A stretch of 64,000 nucleotides of DNA from Bacillus sp. FJAT-29790 (GCF_019039215.1 NZ_JAHNZZ010000003.1:1-64000); one strand, 5' to 3'. Positions 17,298-25,681 are shown, numbered from the stretch's first letter. Notes: a model not told the origin generated them from the sequence alone. Numbers and translations: made by a program.

Positions 17298-17323
17298 GAA
17301 GCCGACAATTTAATGTCGGCTTC
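17298..17323 (-). terminator. Strong intrinsic terminator
   Basis: GAAGCCGACA/TGTCGGCTTC forms a perfect ten-pair stem with a six-base loop. On the minus strand it is followed by CTCTGTTTTTTT, so it ends the small minus-strand gene. It may also stop kinase transcripts. Confidence 0.8.
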
Positions 17324-17330
17324 TTCCTTA

Positions 17331-17648
17331 TTACTCCCATTCCTCTTTAAAAAATCCATTAATGCTAAAAATCTCATTCTTATAATTCCTGATATTTTGC
17401 TTTCTAAAATTAATCTCCTGTTGTTGAAAAAATAGCTTGTGTAGCTTCTCTTGAATCCGTGTGTTGCTATGGTGAGTAATTATTTCACTTGTGGTATTTT
17501 CACTGCTTTTTTTCATATTTTGTAATTCTTCAATTAATTCATCTACTAAAATTGATACATTCTCAGAATCCTTAATAATAAAGTGTTTTTCATCACGTAT
17601 TTGCTTTATTAGGTAATTTAGATACCTTCCAAAATTATAGTAATCCAA
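17331..17648 (-). CDS. Small hypothetical protein, possibly coiled coil
   Basis: I do not recognise this 105-residue soluble, charged protein. It is rich in Glu, Lys, Gln and Asn with heptad-like hydrophobic spacing in the middle, so helical or coiled-coil structure is likely. A TTG at 17648 has GAGGAG ten bases upstream, and a strong terminator follows directly, so it is probably expressed. It lies between the kinase and the right attachment site and faces the rest of the cargo. A regulatory, antitoxin-like or island-maintenance role cannot be judged from the sequence. Confidence 0.5.
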   Translation of the reverse strand: MDYYNFGRYLNYLIKQIRDEKHFIIKDSENVSILVDELIEELQNMKKSSENTTSEIITHHSNTRIQEKLHKLFFQQQEINFRKQNIRNYKNEIFSINGFFKEEWE

Positions 17649-17722
17649 TTTTGTTCCACTCCTCTTTTATAAATTGATAATGTCTAGAAGCTTGCCATAT
17701 CAACCTTTTAAAGGACTTTTTT

Positions 17723-17774
17723 GGTGCCATAATTAGTGCCAAGGCAGTGCCTCATTTAGTGCCGAAAAAGTGCC
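17723..17774. promoter_or_regulatory. Right candidate integrase arm-type sites (five GTGCC repeats)
   Basis: Copies at 17723-17728, 17735-17740, 17746-17751, 17758-17763 and 17769-17774 share (A/G)GTGCC. The fourth continues as AGTGCCGAAAA, exactly as in the left-end copy at 3299. Spacing is 11-12 bp, about one helical turn, which fits cooperative protein binding near an attachment site. Confidence 0.5.
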
Positions 17775-17793
17775 ATTCGATATATCAGGTATA

Positions 17794-17875
17794 ACCTATC
17801 ATATTTGAAATCTAATAAAACCTTAATATATCAACGTTTTTAATAAATGATGGTCTTACCTATCATATTTGAAAT
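17794..17875 (+). repeat. 18-bp direct repeat pair next to attR
   Basis: ACCTATCATATTTGAAAT occurs at 17794-17811 and 17858-17875, 64 bp apart. The pair lies between the GTGCC array and attR. It could bind an excision factor or accessory protein. Confidence 0.55.
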
Positions 17876-17898
17876 TAAGAAAATCCCCCTTCGAACTA

Positions 17899-17942
17899 TG
17901 GCAGCGTAGAGGTCAGGGGTTCGAGCCCCCTATTCTCCATAC
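17899..17942 (+). repeat. attR: right 44-bp direct repeat
   Basis: This is an exact copy of 3163-3206 (tRNA-Ala 3' half). The 5' half of the tRNA is absent, so it is not a functional tRNA. Together with attL it delimits an island of about 14.8 kb. Confidence 0.9.
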
Positions 17943-17945
17943 ACG

Positions 17946-17976
17946 AAAACCCTTGCGTCGCAAGGGTTTTTCTTAT
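17946..17976 (+). terminator. Intrinsic terminator right of attR
   Basis: AAAACCCTTG/CAAGGGTTTT stem with T-run. It may be the terminator that followed the tRNA before the island entered, or belong to the older element. Confidence 0.65.
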
Positions 17977-17988
17977 TGTTGTATTCCT

Positions 17989-18315
17989 TTATACTACCAC
18001 TTTCTTAAAAACTTCCCCGAAACGTTCACAAACCGTTCTCAAAAATCCGTCCTTTGTCCAACCATCCTGTTTTAATTTCATGAACTCCTTTAGTTGATCC
18101 GCCGCCTGTTGCATTCCCGGTAAAACATGAGAGTAAATCGTTTGTGTAGTCGAAATATCTTCATGCCCCAAACATTCCAGCACATTTTTAGGGTTGCCTC
18201 CGTTTAGTAAAAGCAAAGTCGTATGAGTATGTCTTAGATCATGAAAACTTATACGTGGCACTTTGGCTTGCCTCATTTGATTATAAAAATTCTCAATACA
18301 TTTCTTGGTAACCAT
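17989..18315 (-). pseudogene. C-terminal fragment of a second tyrosine integrase
   Basis: The 108-residue frame carries only the last part of a tyrosine recombinase catalytic domain: HDLRH, then LGHEDISTTQTIYSHV with the nucleophile Tyr. The N-terminal two thirds, including the first catalytic Arg, are missing, and the sequence upstream (18316-18400) no longer encodes them. It resembles but is clearly distinct from the intact integrase at 3311-4426. Its place directly beside attR, in the same orientation relative to a tRNA end as the intact gene, points to a second, decayed element at the same tRNA site. Confidence 0.8.
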
Positions 18316-18797
18316 TTTTCAGACAATAAATGGAGAATAAAAACTGTTTTCCCCAACACTACAGGGAAATAAGACATATCTATATATTTTTTTAACGTAA
18401 GTAATTCATTTAAGGTAAGACCTTTTCCAATTCAAATGTATATTCCCCAAGTAAGTTGATATGTCACCAATCAAATGGGGAAATGTGAGGTAATAACTTC
18501 TCTTTTAATAATCCTTTTGCTTTTGTTTAAATATACGCCTTTATTGTCCATACTGCTCTTATCATGACCGATAGGAGAAAATGAAAATATTCCCAAGCGT
18601 GTGGCAGCCATTTGTCTTGTTTAGGAAGGATACATGGGCTTACAAGTAGCGAAACTCTCAAACATCCATCGCTAATCTATATACAATATTTTCTTATGTT
18701 AAGAAGCTATGGGTCATAGATTAATGGGGGATTCATAACTCTGAAAAGAATCGGTTGTATCGAATTCTAATAAACACTATAGAAGGGTAAAATTGTA
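18316..18797. other. Intergenic stretch, no gene seen
   Basis: I see no gene or clear remnant between the integrase fragment and the urea transporter. The DNA is probably what remains of the deleted integrase and flanking element sequence plus the transporter's promoter region. Confidence 0.35.
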
Positions 18798-19748
18798 ATG
18801 AAAAATAACAAAAGTAAGTCATTAATGGTGGGGATGATTTTTCCCTTCATGTCAGCTTTATTTAAATCAATCTCTCAAGTTATATTGATTGAAAATGCTG
18901 TCACTGGATTCATTATATTAATAGCTATTACGATTGACTCTTATTTTGTGGGAACCATGACCCTGTTATCAGCGTTAATAGGTACTCTAACCGGAAAATT
19001 AGGAGGTGTAGATGAAAAGAGTCTGAATCAAGGTGTCTTCGGATGTAATTCAGTGCTAACAGGAATTGCGCTTAGTTTGTATTTAAGCGGACCTTATCAG
19101 TGGGTAATTGCACTCGTTGCTTCTGCCATAGCAGGGATCTTTACAGCTACTATGATGTACGTTAAGAAAATGACGAATATTCCATTTCTTACACTCCCTT
19201 TTATCATACTGACATGGTTAATGCTACTTGCTTCTTACCGATTAAAAATTTTTATATTAAATCCTAAACTAGAGCCTCAAAGTATAACTAAATCCCTTGA
19301 AAAACTAAGCTTAGAGGAAAAAGTAGATTGGCTGGATGGAAGTGTTGATGGAATTGGGCAAATCTTTTTTCTGGATAATACTTTATCGGGAGTTCTGATT
19401 TTTATTGCAGTTTTTTGGGCCGGATGGAAAATTGGCTACTTGGCTATAGTAGGGAATTTGGTTGCTTTGTTAACTGCCTACTGGTTAGGGGGAGAAAACA
19501 CATTGATTTTTATGGGTCTTTATGGATATAACGGGATATTAGCCACTTTAGCAGTATCTAAAGTATTTAATACAGACCATCATCAGGTTGCGATATTACC
19601 AGGTATCATTGCTGCTTGTTTGACAGTACTACTTATGGCAGGTATGTCTACTTTGCTTTTACCATATGGACTTCCAGCTTTGACCATGCCTTTTGTTCTC
19701 AGCACATGGATTCTCCTGGGTGCAAGGAAAGCTCTACCTAGACTGTAA
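18798..19748 (+). CDS. Urea transporter (UT/SLC14 family)
   Basis: The 316-residue integral membrane protein has about ten helices in two related halves, as in bacterial urea channels of the UT family. Recognisable segments are the first-half QGVFGCNSVLTGIALSLYL, the paired GIGQIFFLDNTLSGVLIF, a second-half GLYGYNGILATLAV and LPALTMPFVLSTWILL near the C-terminus. UT proteins let urea cross the membrane down its gradient, usually feeding a urease; no urease gene is in the window. An AGAAGGG site precedes ATG 18798. It lies between the integrase fragment and the degraded tRNA copy, so it may be cargo of the older element. Confidence 0.85.
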   Translation: MKNNKSKSLMVGMIFPFMSALFKSISQVILIENAVTGFIILIAITIDSYFVGTMTLLSALIGTLTGKLGGVDEKSLNQGVFGCNSVLTGIALSLYLSGPYQWVIALVASAIAGIFTATMMYVKKMTNIPFLTLPFIILTWLMLLASYRLKIFILNPKLEPQSITKSLEKLSLEEKVDWLDGSVDGIGQIFFLDNTLSGVLIFIAVFWAGWKIGYLAIVGNLVALLTAYWLGGENTLIFMGLYGYNGILATLAVSKVFNTDHHQVAILPGIIAACLTVLLMAGMSTLLLPYGLPALTMPFVLSTWILLGARKALPRL

Positions 19749-20066
19749 CAAAAAAAAGATTTTCAAAAGAGAAGTCATTAGATCCAAAATTCAAACACAA
19801 CTGCAAAAGTAATTCCACACTCGCTTTCCCATTTGAAAAATATACGAGATTTTGATATTTATGATTAGAAAATTATTTGGCTATGTTTAGCTTGAATTAT
19901 TCAGAGTAAAATCCGGAACGTTATGAGGCCTTAATTAATGAGCAGTACTTAAAACTTAATATTCCTTTACTACAATGTTTTAAAAATACTTTAAAGATGA
20001 TATATTTTAATTTATGAATATTTTTTCTGAAAACTTATAATTGTTTTAAGAGAAGGGAAATTATAA
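19749..20066. other. Intergenic stretch, no gene seen
   Basis: AT-rich spacer between the urea transporter and the GGDEF gene. No terminator or promoter stands out clearly. Confidence 0.35.
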
Positions 20067-21737
20067 ATGGTCGTAGAAACTATATTGCCTTTTGATACTG
20101 CTTTGGTAGAAGTACTCGTGGATATGGTGTTTATCGTGAAAGTTGAAGAAGATTCTACCTTTACCTATGCGTATTTTAATCACGTGGTTATTGAGAAAAC
20201 CAACTTGGATCAGAATGCAATCGGCAAAAGATTTAGTGCAGTGCATGATGCAGAGCTTAGCGCTTTATTGAACGATGAATATGGAAAAGTGTTGAAAACC
20301 AACAAATCGACAACTTATGAAGACTCCTATAAATCTCCATCAGGAATCAGATTTTCAAAGGCTAGGTTGACACCCTTATTCGACGAGAAAGGTGCATACA
20401 CATATATTATTGGTGTTGTGAAAGACGTGACAAATGAAAGAATCGCACAATTGGAAAGTGAAGATTCGTGGAATAAGCTTGTTGAAAGCAAATCACGTTA
20501 CCGCTCTTTGTTCGAAAATAATACGGATGCCGTCTTTACGACCGATCTAAGTGGAATTATTCTGAGCGGAAATACGGGTGTTGAAAAAATAAGCGGCTAT
20601 TCGCTAGATGAAATGAAAGGTAGAGCGCTTTTTCAATTCCTCGATCCAAGTGACTCCACTTCTGCCATTAAATCATTTCAACAAGCATTGGAGCAAGGCT
20701 CTAATGACTATCGAACAATCTTTCTTGGAAAATCAGGCGTAAGTATCAGCTGTCTAGTTAACTTCACACCGATTGAAGTACGGGATGAAATCGTAGGTAT
20801 TTATGCAATTGTGAAGGATTTGAGAGAACTGGAAGATATGAGCAATAAACTCGTTGAAAGTGAAAAACATTTTCGGATCATTGCAGAAAATGCCCAGGAT
20901 GTCATTGTGCTAATAGATGACAAGCAGGAGTATCTCTACATCTCCCCTTCAAGTAACCAAGTCTACGGGTACGATTCGACTGAATATATTGGAAAACCAG
21001 CGTTATGGAACGTTCATCCCGAGGATTTGTCCCGCTTGGAACAGAACTTCATGCAAGCACTTCGAGAAGCAAAAACATGCAGTTTACGTTTGAGGATAAA
21101 ACATAAGTTGAATGGATGGCTTTGGTCTGAATTGAAAGCCACCCCCGTTTATGACGAGCGGAATAAATTTAAACATATGGTAATGATTGTTCGTGATATC
21201 ACGCTACAAAAAAAGCATGAGGAGCAACTTGAATATTTTGCGTACCATGATTCTCTGACGAACTTGCCCAATCGTCGCTTTTTCACAGACCGGCTACTAA
21301 CGGAATTGGATCATTTTCGGAGGAAGGGGAAGAGTTTTGCGGTTTTTCTTCTTGATATCGATCATTTCAAAAGTATAAATGATCAATTCGGCCATGAAAT
21401 AGGTGACTGCGTAATCGAGGAATTTGGTAGAAGATTATGTGAAAACACACGTAAAGATGCTATTACTGCACGTCTTGGTGGTGACGAATTCGTCCTCCTA
21501 TTACCAGAAGTAGAGACAGAAGAAAATGTAAAGGAAACTGCGATTAAGATCCTGCGTGCCATGGAAATGCCATGGTCAATCAAGCACACTACGTTAGACG
21601 TTACCGCTAGTATAGGGATTTCTCTAGTTTCATCCATTGAGGCAACTGTATCCTCTATACTGAAAAGTGCCGATTTAGCGATGTATGAGGCTAAAAAGTC
21701 AGGAAGGAACTCCTTCCAATTATTCCACTTTAATTAA
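20067..21737 (+). CDS. PAS-PAS-PAS-GGDEF diguanylate cyclase
   Basis: The 556-residue soluble protein has three PAS-like sensor domains (about 10-130, 143-262 and 265-385), each ending in a PAC-type V-DVT/VRDIT segment, then a GGDEF domain (about 390-553). The catalytic motif GGDEF is at 471-475 and the domain opens with DSLTNLPNRR, as in active cyclases. It should make c-di-GMP from two GTP in response to a cytosolic signal. The inhibitory RxxD site is altered: Arg is present (TRKDAITARLGGDEF) but Asp is one position off, so feedback inhibition may be weak. No EAL domain is present. It has no operon partner and an AAGGG site before ATG 20067. Confidence 0.9.
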   Translation: MVVETILPFDTALVEVLVDMVFIVKVEEDSTFTYAYFNHVVIEKTNLDQNAIGKRFSAVHDAELSALLNDEYGKVLKTNKSTTYEDSYKSPSGIRFSKARLTPLFDEKGAYTYIIGVVKDVTNERIAQLESEDSWNKLVESKSRYRSLFENNTDAVFTTDLSGIILSGNTGVEKISGYSLDEMKGRALFQFLDPSDSTSAIKSFQQALEQGSNDYRTIFLGKSGVSISCLVNFTPIEVRDEIVGIYAIVKDLRELEDMSNKLVESEKHFRIIAENAQDVIVLIDDKQEYLYISPSSNQVYGYDSTEYIGKPALWNVHPEDLSRLEQNFMQALREAKTCSLRLRIKHKLNGWLWSELKATPVYDERNKFKHMVMIVRDITLQKKHEEQLEYFAYHDSLTNLPNRRFFTDRLLTELDHFRRKGKSFAVFLLDIDHFKSINDQFGHEIGDCVIEEFGRRLCENTRKDAITARLGGDEFVLLLPEVETEENVKETAIKILRAMEMPWSIKHTTLDVTASIGISLVSSIEATVSSILKSADLAMYEAKKSGRNSFQLFHFN

Positions 21738-22006
21738 ATTGTCAATATGTACGATTTGAAAAGAATCTCGAAAAGGCGAAAGTTCTTTTAGACAGGGACT
21801 ATGCTAAGTGGAATAATATAGGAAAAAGAAGATGGTATTATATCTCTCCATTGGGCGAAAAAAATTTGAATGTTTAACCAATTGAAAAAATAAAACGATG
21901 TTAGGCACAATTATTGACGTTATTAAAATAAACATGGGTAATGTGGAACTCAATATGTAAATTGAATTCAACACTTTTGTAGATAAATGAGGTAGTGAAA
22001 CTGGAT

Positions 22007-22072
22007 ACAGCGGTAGAGCGCTACGCCAGCAGCGACAAGGTCAAAGGTTCGATCCCCCTATTCTCCATACTT
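22007..22072 (+). pseudogene. Degraded tRNA-Ala 3' copy (third attachment-like site)
   Basis: The sequence from AGAGCGCTACGC to CCATACTT matches the tRNA-Ala 3' part and its flank with scattered mismatches, mostly in the anticodon and T arms. The acceptor 5' strand and D arm are not preserved, so it is not a working tRNA. The bases after it (TACTTAG) resemble the native 3' flank (TACTTGG). It is best read as the far attachment site of an older element integrated at the same tRNA. Confidence 0.65.
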
Positions 22073-22088
22073 AGATAAGCATAGCTAT

Positions 22089-22124
22089 AAAGCCATTTCC
22101 GAATTTATCGGAAATGGCTTTTAT
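22089..22124. terminator. Intrinsic terminator-like hairpin
   Basis: AAAGCCATTTCCGA pairs with TCGGAAATGGCTTT, followed by TATCTTTT. It lies right after the degraded tRNA copy, in the position a tRNA terminator would have. Confidence 0.7.
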
Positions 22125-22155
22125 CTTTTATTTGATATTGAAAGTAAATTTCAAG

Positions 22156-22341
22156 TTAAATCCTTTGGGGTAAAATATTCACATTTAAGTTTTTTAAATC
22201 TTTCCTAGCCCATGTTAATATATGGATGTTATTTTTAGATTCAATAATATCAATTAAATACTTACCTAATCTTAATTTCATTTCCTTACTTACTTCTGTA
22301 AATCCTAGCTGCATATCCTGGTTTGGACCAAACTTGACCAA
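22156..22341 (-). CDS. Short hypothetical frame, possibly a gene fragment
   Basis: The 61-codon frame has protein-like composition (alternating charged and hydrophobic residues) but only a TTG start without a ribosome binding site. I do not recognise it. It may be a truncated leftover beside the old attachment site. Confidence 0.2.
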   Translation of the reverse strand: MVKFGPNQDMQLGFTEVSKEMKLRLGKYLIDIIESKNNIHILTWARKDLKNLNVNILPQRI

Positions 22342-22669
22342 TTATGAGTAATTACAAGTAATTTTGCTCATAATACCATTAAAAAACAGTGATACTCCTG
22401 CTGGATCTTTTGATTGTAATTTAGTGAGGAGTGTTAAATTATGGGATCATTTTCTCCAATGATATCCACCGTCTGAAGGGCATATTTACCAAATATATTG
22501 AATTACATTTAGGAACGAAATACGTGGAGACTAGTACTAATATTTGATTTTATGTAAATATTTCTGGATCCATTCTAATTACTTGGGAGTTTATTCCTAT
22601 CTAAAATCAAGGCTGTTTTCGTAAAGTTTGTTGCTTTTATAATGTGATTTTTATTTAATAATCCTAGTT
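22342..22669. other. Intergenic stretch, no gene seen
   Basis: It holds an inverted pair TTATGAG ... CTCATAA (22342-22375), reminiscent of the hairpins in the defence island. Nothing else is recognisable. Confidence 0.3.
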
Positions 22670-22855
22670 GATTGGAGCGGAGGGTCTTGACTCCTCGAAA
22701 ATGCTATCGCATTTCCTTCGTGCGTGGGCAGATTCAAGGATGTAAATTCAGTATCCTGCGGGAATAGAGGGAAGCGGAAGACCCCACAGGCGGTAACGCC
22801 GAGGAGGCTCCCGTCCCTCCCCGCGGAAAGCAAGTATCCATAGCGGAATCAACGG
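22670..22855 (+). repeat. Bacillus-type GC-rich intergenic repeat, copy 1
   Basis: The block starts with GATTGGAGCGGAGGGTC and ends near CCCGCGGAAAGC...GCGGAATCAAC, much GC-richer than its surroundings. It can form a long imperfect stem. Related blocks lie at 37685-37816 and 43390-43503. The segment 22689-22763 is nearly identical to the reverse complement of 43408-43482. Such repeats are widespread between genes in Bacillaceae; frames inside it are not genes. Confidence 0.75.
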
Positions 22856-23022
22856 GCAAACTTTGAAGGCTAAAACAACAATATATGCGAAAATAGCCAA
22901 AATCAAAAAACACCCAATAGAGCTTGTCAAACGAATCCTTTGGGGCCGAAAAGCACTAGGGATAACGAAAACATGACTGTCAAATAAACAAACATAGAGT
23001 ACAGAGAAGGCGGATTTCTCTT

Positions 23023-23502
23023 ATGGATAGAATCATTTTATGGGCATTGTTTATTATTGGAATTGTTCTAATAATTTTTGGTTTGAGAAAACCTTTCATC
23101 AAGGACTGGATTTTAGTCTTTTTAATAAAGGCTTATTTTTCAACGTTTATTGGTAATCTTGTTGTAGAAAACGAAATGCTGAAATATCCGGTAAGATTTT
23201 TAAGTGAATACTTCAAATCCAGTATTCTTTATGAATATATTCTCCTTCCAGTTGTCTGTATTTATTTTTATCAAACAACTTATCATTCTAGATTTGTAAA
23301 CATTATTCTACAATGTGTATTGTACTCCGCCGCTTTAACGATTACGGAGGTTATATTAGAGAAATATACCAATTTAATTGAATATCTTACATGGACATGG
23401 ATTCACACTTTTTTAAGCACTTTTTTTATAATGATTTTTGTCAGGACCTTAATGTATTTGATCAACAAGAGAGATAATCAATCCTCAGGGACCTTTATAT
23501 AA
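23023..23502 (+). CDS. CBO0543-type membrane protein
   Basis: The 159-residue protein has five predicted helices, starting with residues 4-22, and a WTWIHTFLS segment near 125-133. Its length and helix pattern match the CBO0543 family of Bacillaceae, whose function is unknown. An AGAAGGCGG site lies nine bases before ATG 23023. It is monocistronic, with the SRAP gene 75 bp downstream on the same strand. Confidence 0.7.
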   Translation: MDRIILWALFIIGIVLIIFGLRKPFIKDWILVFLIKAYFSTFIGNLVVENEMLKYPVRFLSEYFKSSILYEYILLPVVCIYFYQTTYHSRFVNIILQCVLYSAALTITEVILEKYTNLIEYLTWTWIHTFLSTFFIMIFVRTLMYLINKRDNQSSGTFI

Positions 23503-23576
23503 AGATCAGACAATATGATGGAGTACTATTTACATAATTGTTAAACTAAGCTTATCAAATTACTGAGGTGACGATA

Positions 23577-24251
23577 ATGTGCGGAAGGTTTACGTTACAT
23601 GCTGAATTTAACGATATTATTGAGCGATTTGACATTGAGGCAGCCATTCAAGAAGAATTGTATAACCCGAACTATAATGTGGCCCCTTCTCACTCTGTTT
23701 TATCTGTTATCAACGATGGGAGCAGAAACAGATTAGGCTATTTAAGATGGGGCTTAATCCCGCCTTGGGCCAAAGATGCGAAAATCGGTTATAAAATGAT
23801 TAACGCTCGAGCTGAGACTTTAACTGAAAAGCCAAGTTATCGTAGCGCTTATCAGAAAAAGCGCTGCTTAGTATTAGCGGATAGTTTCTACGAATGGAAG
23901 CGTCATGATGATAAAACGAAAACGCCAATGCGAATTAAACTCAAATCTGATGAAATGTTTGCTATGGCTGGCCTGTGGGAACATTGGAAATCACCTGAAG
24001 GTAAATCCATTTATACCTGTACTGTTATTACCACTACCCCTAATGAGATTGTTAAAGATATACATGATCGAATGCCTGCGATTCTTAGACCCGAAGATGA
24101 AAAGGTTTGGTTAGATCCATCCATTCATGATACCAATTTATTGAGTAATTTATTAAAACCTCTTTCGGAAGATTTAATAGAAGCTTATGAAGTTTCTTCA
24201 TTAGTTAATTCAACAAAGAATAATGCTCCTAGTTTAATTCAACAAATTTAA
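23577..24251 (+). CDS. SRAP/HMCES-type abasic-site DNA-protein crosslinking protein
   Basis: The 224-residue protein belongs to the SOS response-associated peptidase (YedK/HMCES) family, which forms a covalent link with abasic sites in single-stranded DNA. The start must be ATG 23577, because it gives MCGRFT with the catalytic Cys2 exposed after Met removal. Other conserved residues are Asn in KMINARAET, the Glu in FYEWK, and His in IHDRMPAIL. The motif WGLIPPWA is also present. The length is normal. A broken copy of its 5' end lies at 24766-24840. B. subtilis counterparts include YoqW and YoaM, often carried on mobile elements. Confidence 0.9.
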   Translation: MCGRFTLHAEFNDIIERFDIEAAIQEELYNPNYNVAPSHSVLSVINDGSRNRLGYLRWGLIPPWAKDAKIGYKMINARAETLTEKPSYRSAYQKKRCLVLADSFYEWKRHDDKTKTPMRIKLKSDEMFAMAGLWEHWKSPEGKSIYTCTVITTTPNEIVKDIHDRMPAILRPEDEKVWLDPSIHDTNLLSNLLKPLSEDLIEAYEVSSLVNSTKNNAPSLIQQI

Positions 24252-24353
24252 TAGGGAGTAGAGACTACATACCCTTAAAAGTATTTTCTATACTTTTTTA
24301 TGAAATGAAGGTTCTTGATTATCTACTAAATCAATATTGACAATTTAGAAGGC

Positions 24354-24590
24354 TGAAGAGGCAACAATCATCGGATTAATTGTTGGTCTTATTGTAACCT
24401 TTACGGTGTACGCAACTGGAAATTCATTCGGTATTTATGAAGGTTTCTGGGATTACTTGCAAACATCTTTGCACTTGTTATTATAAATCCTTTATTTGTT
24501 AAGAATACAAAGCACAAAACTAACCCAATTATCGATCAAATATTTTCTAAACAACAAGGCTCAGAAATAGAAGCAAGAAAAGGGGCTTAA
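24354..24590 (+). pseudogene. C-terminal remnant of a sodium:solute symporter
   Basis: One frame reads EEATIIGLIVGLIVTFTVYATGN and continues to a helix end (GIYEGFWDYLQ). A second frame then continues with LANIFALVIINPLFV and a charged tail ending RKGA before TAA 24588. This matches the last helix and tail of SSS-family symporters, but the frame is shifted near 24455 and the N-terminal body is absent. Confidence 0.55.
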
Positions 24591-24611
24591 ACAAACAATC
24601 GCATTAACAAC

Positions 24612-24646
24612 ACGCAAAAAGACGTCTTTTAGACGTCTTTTTGCGT
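24612..24646. terminator. Bidirectional terminator
   Basis: ACGCAAAAAGACGTCT pairs with AGACGTCTTTTTGCGT almost perfectly, giving A- and T-runs within the stem. It ends the symporter remnant. Confidence 0.65.
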
Positions 24647-24765
24647 ACTCCTATTTCTAAAGAAAAGGATTCATTCAATGTAACATTCCCTCAGTTATTC
24701 ACTTCTTTTGATTGCTACGTACTTAATTGCTTCAATAGATCCATCCATTCACTAAGGTTACGTTT

Positions 24766-24840
24766 ATGTTCGGTCGGTTTACATTATTTGCTGAATTTAA
24801 TGATATTATTGAAGATTTAACGTTGAGGCATTCAGCTTAA
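24766..24840 (+). pseudogene. Broken 5' copy of the SRAP gene
   Basis: The frame MFGRFTLFAEFNDIIE closely matches the SRAP start MCGRFTLHAEFNDIIE about 1.2 kb upstream, then shifts frame and stops at 24840. The catalytic Cys is replaced by Phe. Only about 25 codons remain, so this is a relic of a second SRAP gene or of a partial duplication. Confidence 0.7.
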
Positions 24841-24919
24841 TACAGCAATTTTAATTGGAAGTGAGGGGTTTACTGCCCCTTAATCTGCGATAAATATGAT
24901 TTCAGCCTATAACAATTAA

Positions 24920-25666
24920 TTATTTCAAACTGCGCTTCAAGAAGGCTTTCGTACGTTCGTGCTGAGGATTCGTAAACAACTCGGCCGGATGACCGGATTC
25001 GATGATCTCTCCGTTATCCATAAAAATAGCCCGATTTGCCACTTCCTTGGCAAATTCCATCTCATGCGTCACCACAATCATCGTCATTTGTTCTTCAGCT
25101 AGGTGCTTCATTACTTGCAATACTTCCCCAGTCAATTCCGGATCCAAAGCAGAAGTAGGCTCATCAAACAGCAAGATTTCAGGGTTCATCATAAGTGCCC
25201 TAGCAATAGCTACTCGTTGTTTTTGGCCGCCCGAGAGCATTGCAGGGTAAGCTGTTGCCCGGTCAGAGAGCCCAATTTTTTCAAGAAGTTCAGTGCTGTG
25301 TCGCCCAATTTCTTCGGCTGGCTCCTTCTTGGCCATTCTAGGAGCGAGCTCCAGATTCTCTTTAACCGTGAGGTGCGGGAAAAGATTAAAATGTTGGAAA
25401 ACCATTCCCATTTTAGAGGTAATCCGCTTGATCTCCTGCGGTTTCGAGTAGATTCCATCCTTAACCAGATTATCGCCGGAAACACTTATGCTGCCTCCAT
25501 CAATTTCCTCGAGATGGACAAGACTGCGAAGCATCGTGCTTTTTCCAGAGCCGGAAGGTCCGATCACGGCAACCACATCGTTTTTATTCACATCAAAAGT
25601 AATTTGTTTTAGTACATCCAACTCACCATATGATTTTTTAAGATTGGATACTTCAATGAGAGCCAT
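24920..25666 (-). CDS. Polar amino acid ABC transporter, ATP-binding subunit
   Basis: The 248-residue nucleotide-binding protein is of the GlnQ/PAAT type. It has Walker [10 protein letters not shown] (about 35-43), the Q-loop [11 protein letters not shown], signature LSGGQKQR, Walker [15 protein letters not shown] and the switch His in VTHEM. ATG 25666 is preferred over the GTG nine bases upstream because AAGGAG is at eight bases. It is the last gene of a three-gene operon (binding protein, permease, ATPase) and drives import of a polar or basic amino acid or cystine. The exact substrate cannot be told. Confidence 0.92.
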   Translation of the reverse strand: MALIEVSNLKKSYGELDVLKQITFDVNKNDVVAVIGPSGSGKSTMLRSLVHLEEIDGGSISVSGDNLVKDGIYSKPQEIKRITSKMGMVFQHFNLFPHLTVKENLELAPRMAKKEPAEEIGRHSTELLEKIGLSDRATAYPAMLSGGQKQRVAIARALMMNPEILLFDEPTSALDPELTGEVLQVMKHLAEEQMTMIVVTHEMEFAKEVANRAIFMDNGEIIESGHPAELFTNPQHERTKAFLKRSLK

Positions 25667-25681
25667 ATTAACCACTCCTTC

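Noticed and set aside
17899-17942. Second tRNA-Ala gene
   Set aside because: Only the 3' half from the anticodon loop onward is present; the acceptor 5' strand and D arm are missing. It is the attachment-site duplicate.
17869-18075. 68-codon frame spanning attR
   Set aside because: It crosses the attachment repeat and a terminator, and overlaps the integrase fragment on the other strand.
22651-22930. Overlapping minus-strand frames in the GC-rich repeat
   Set aside because: They are typical spurious translations of the Bacillus intergenic repeat; related repeat copies give unrelated frames.
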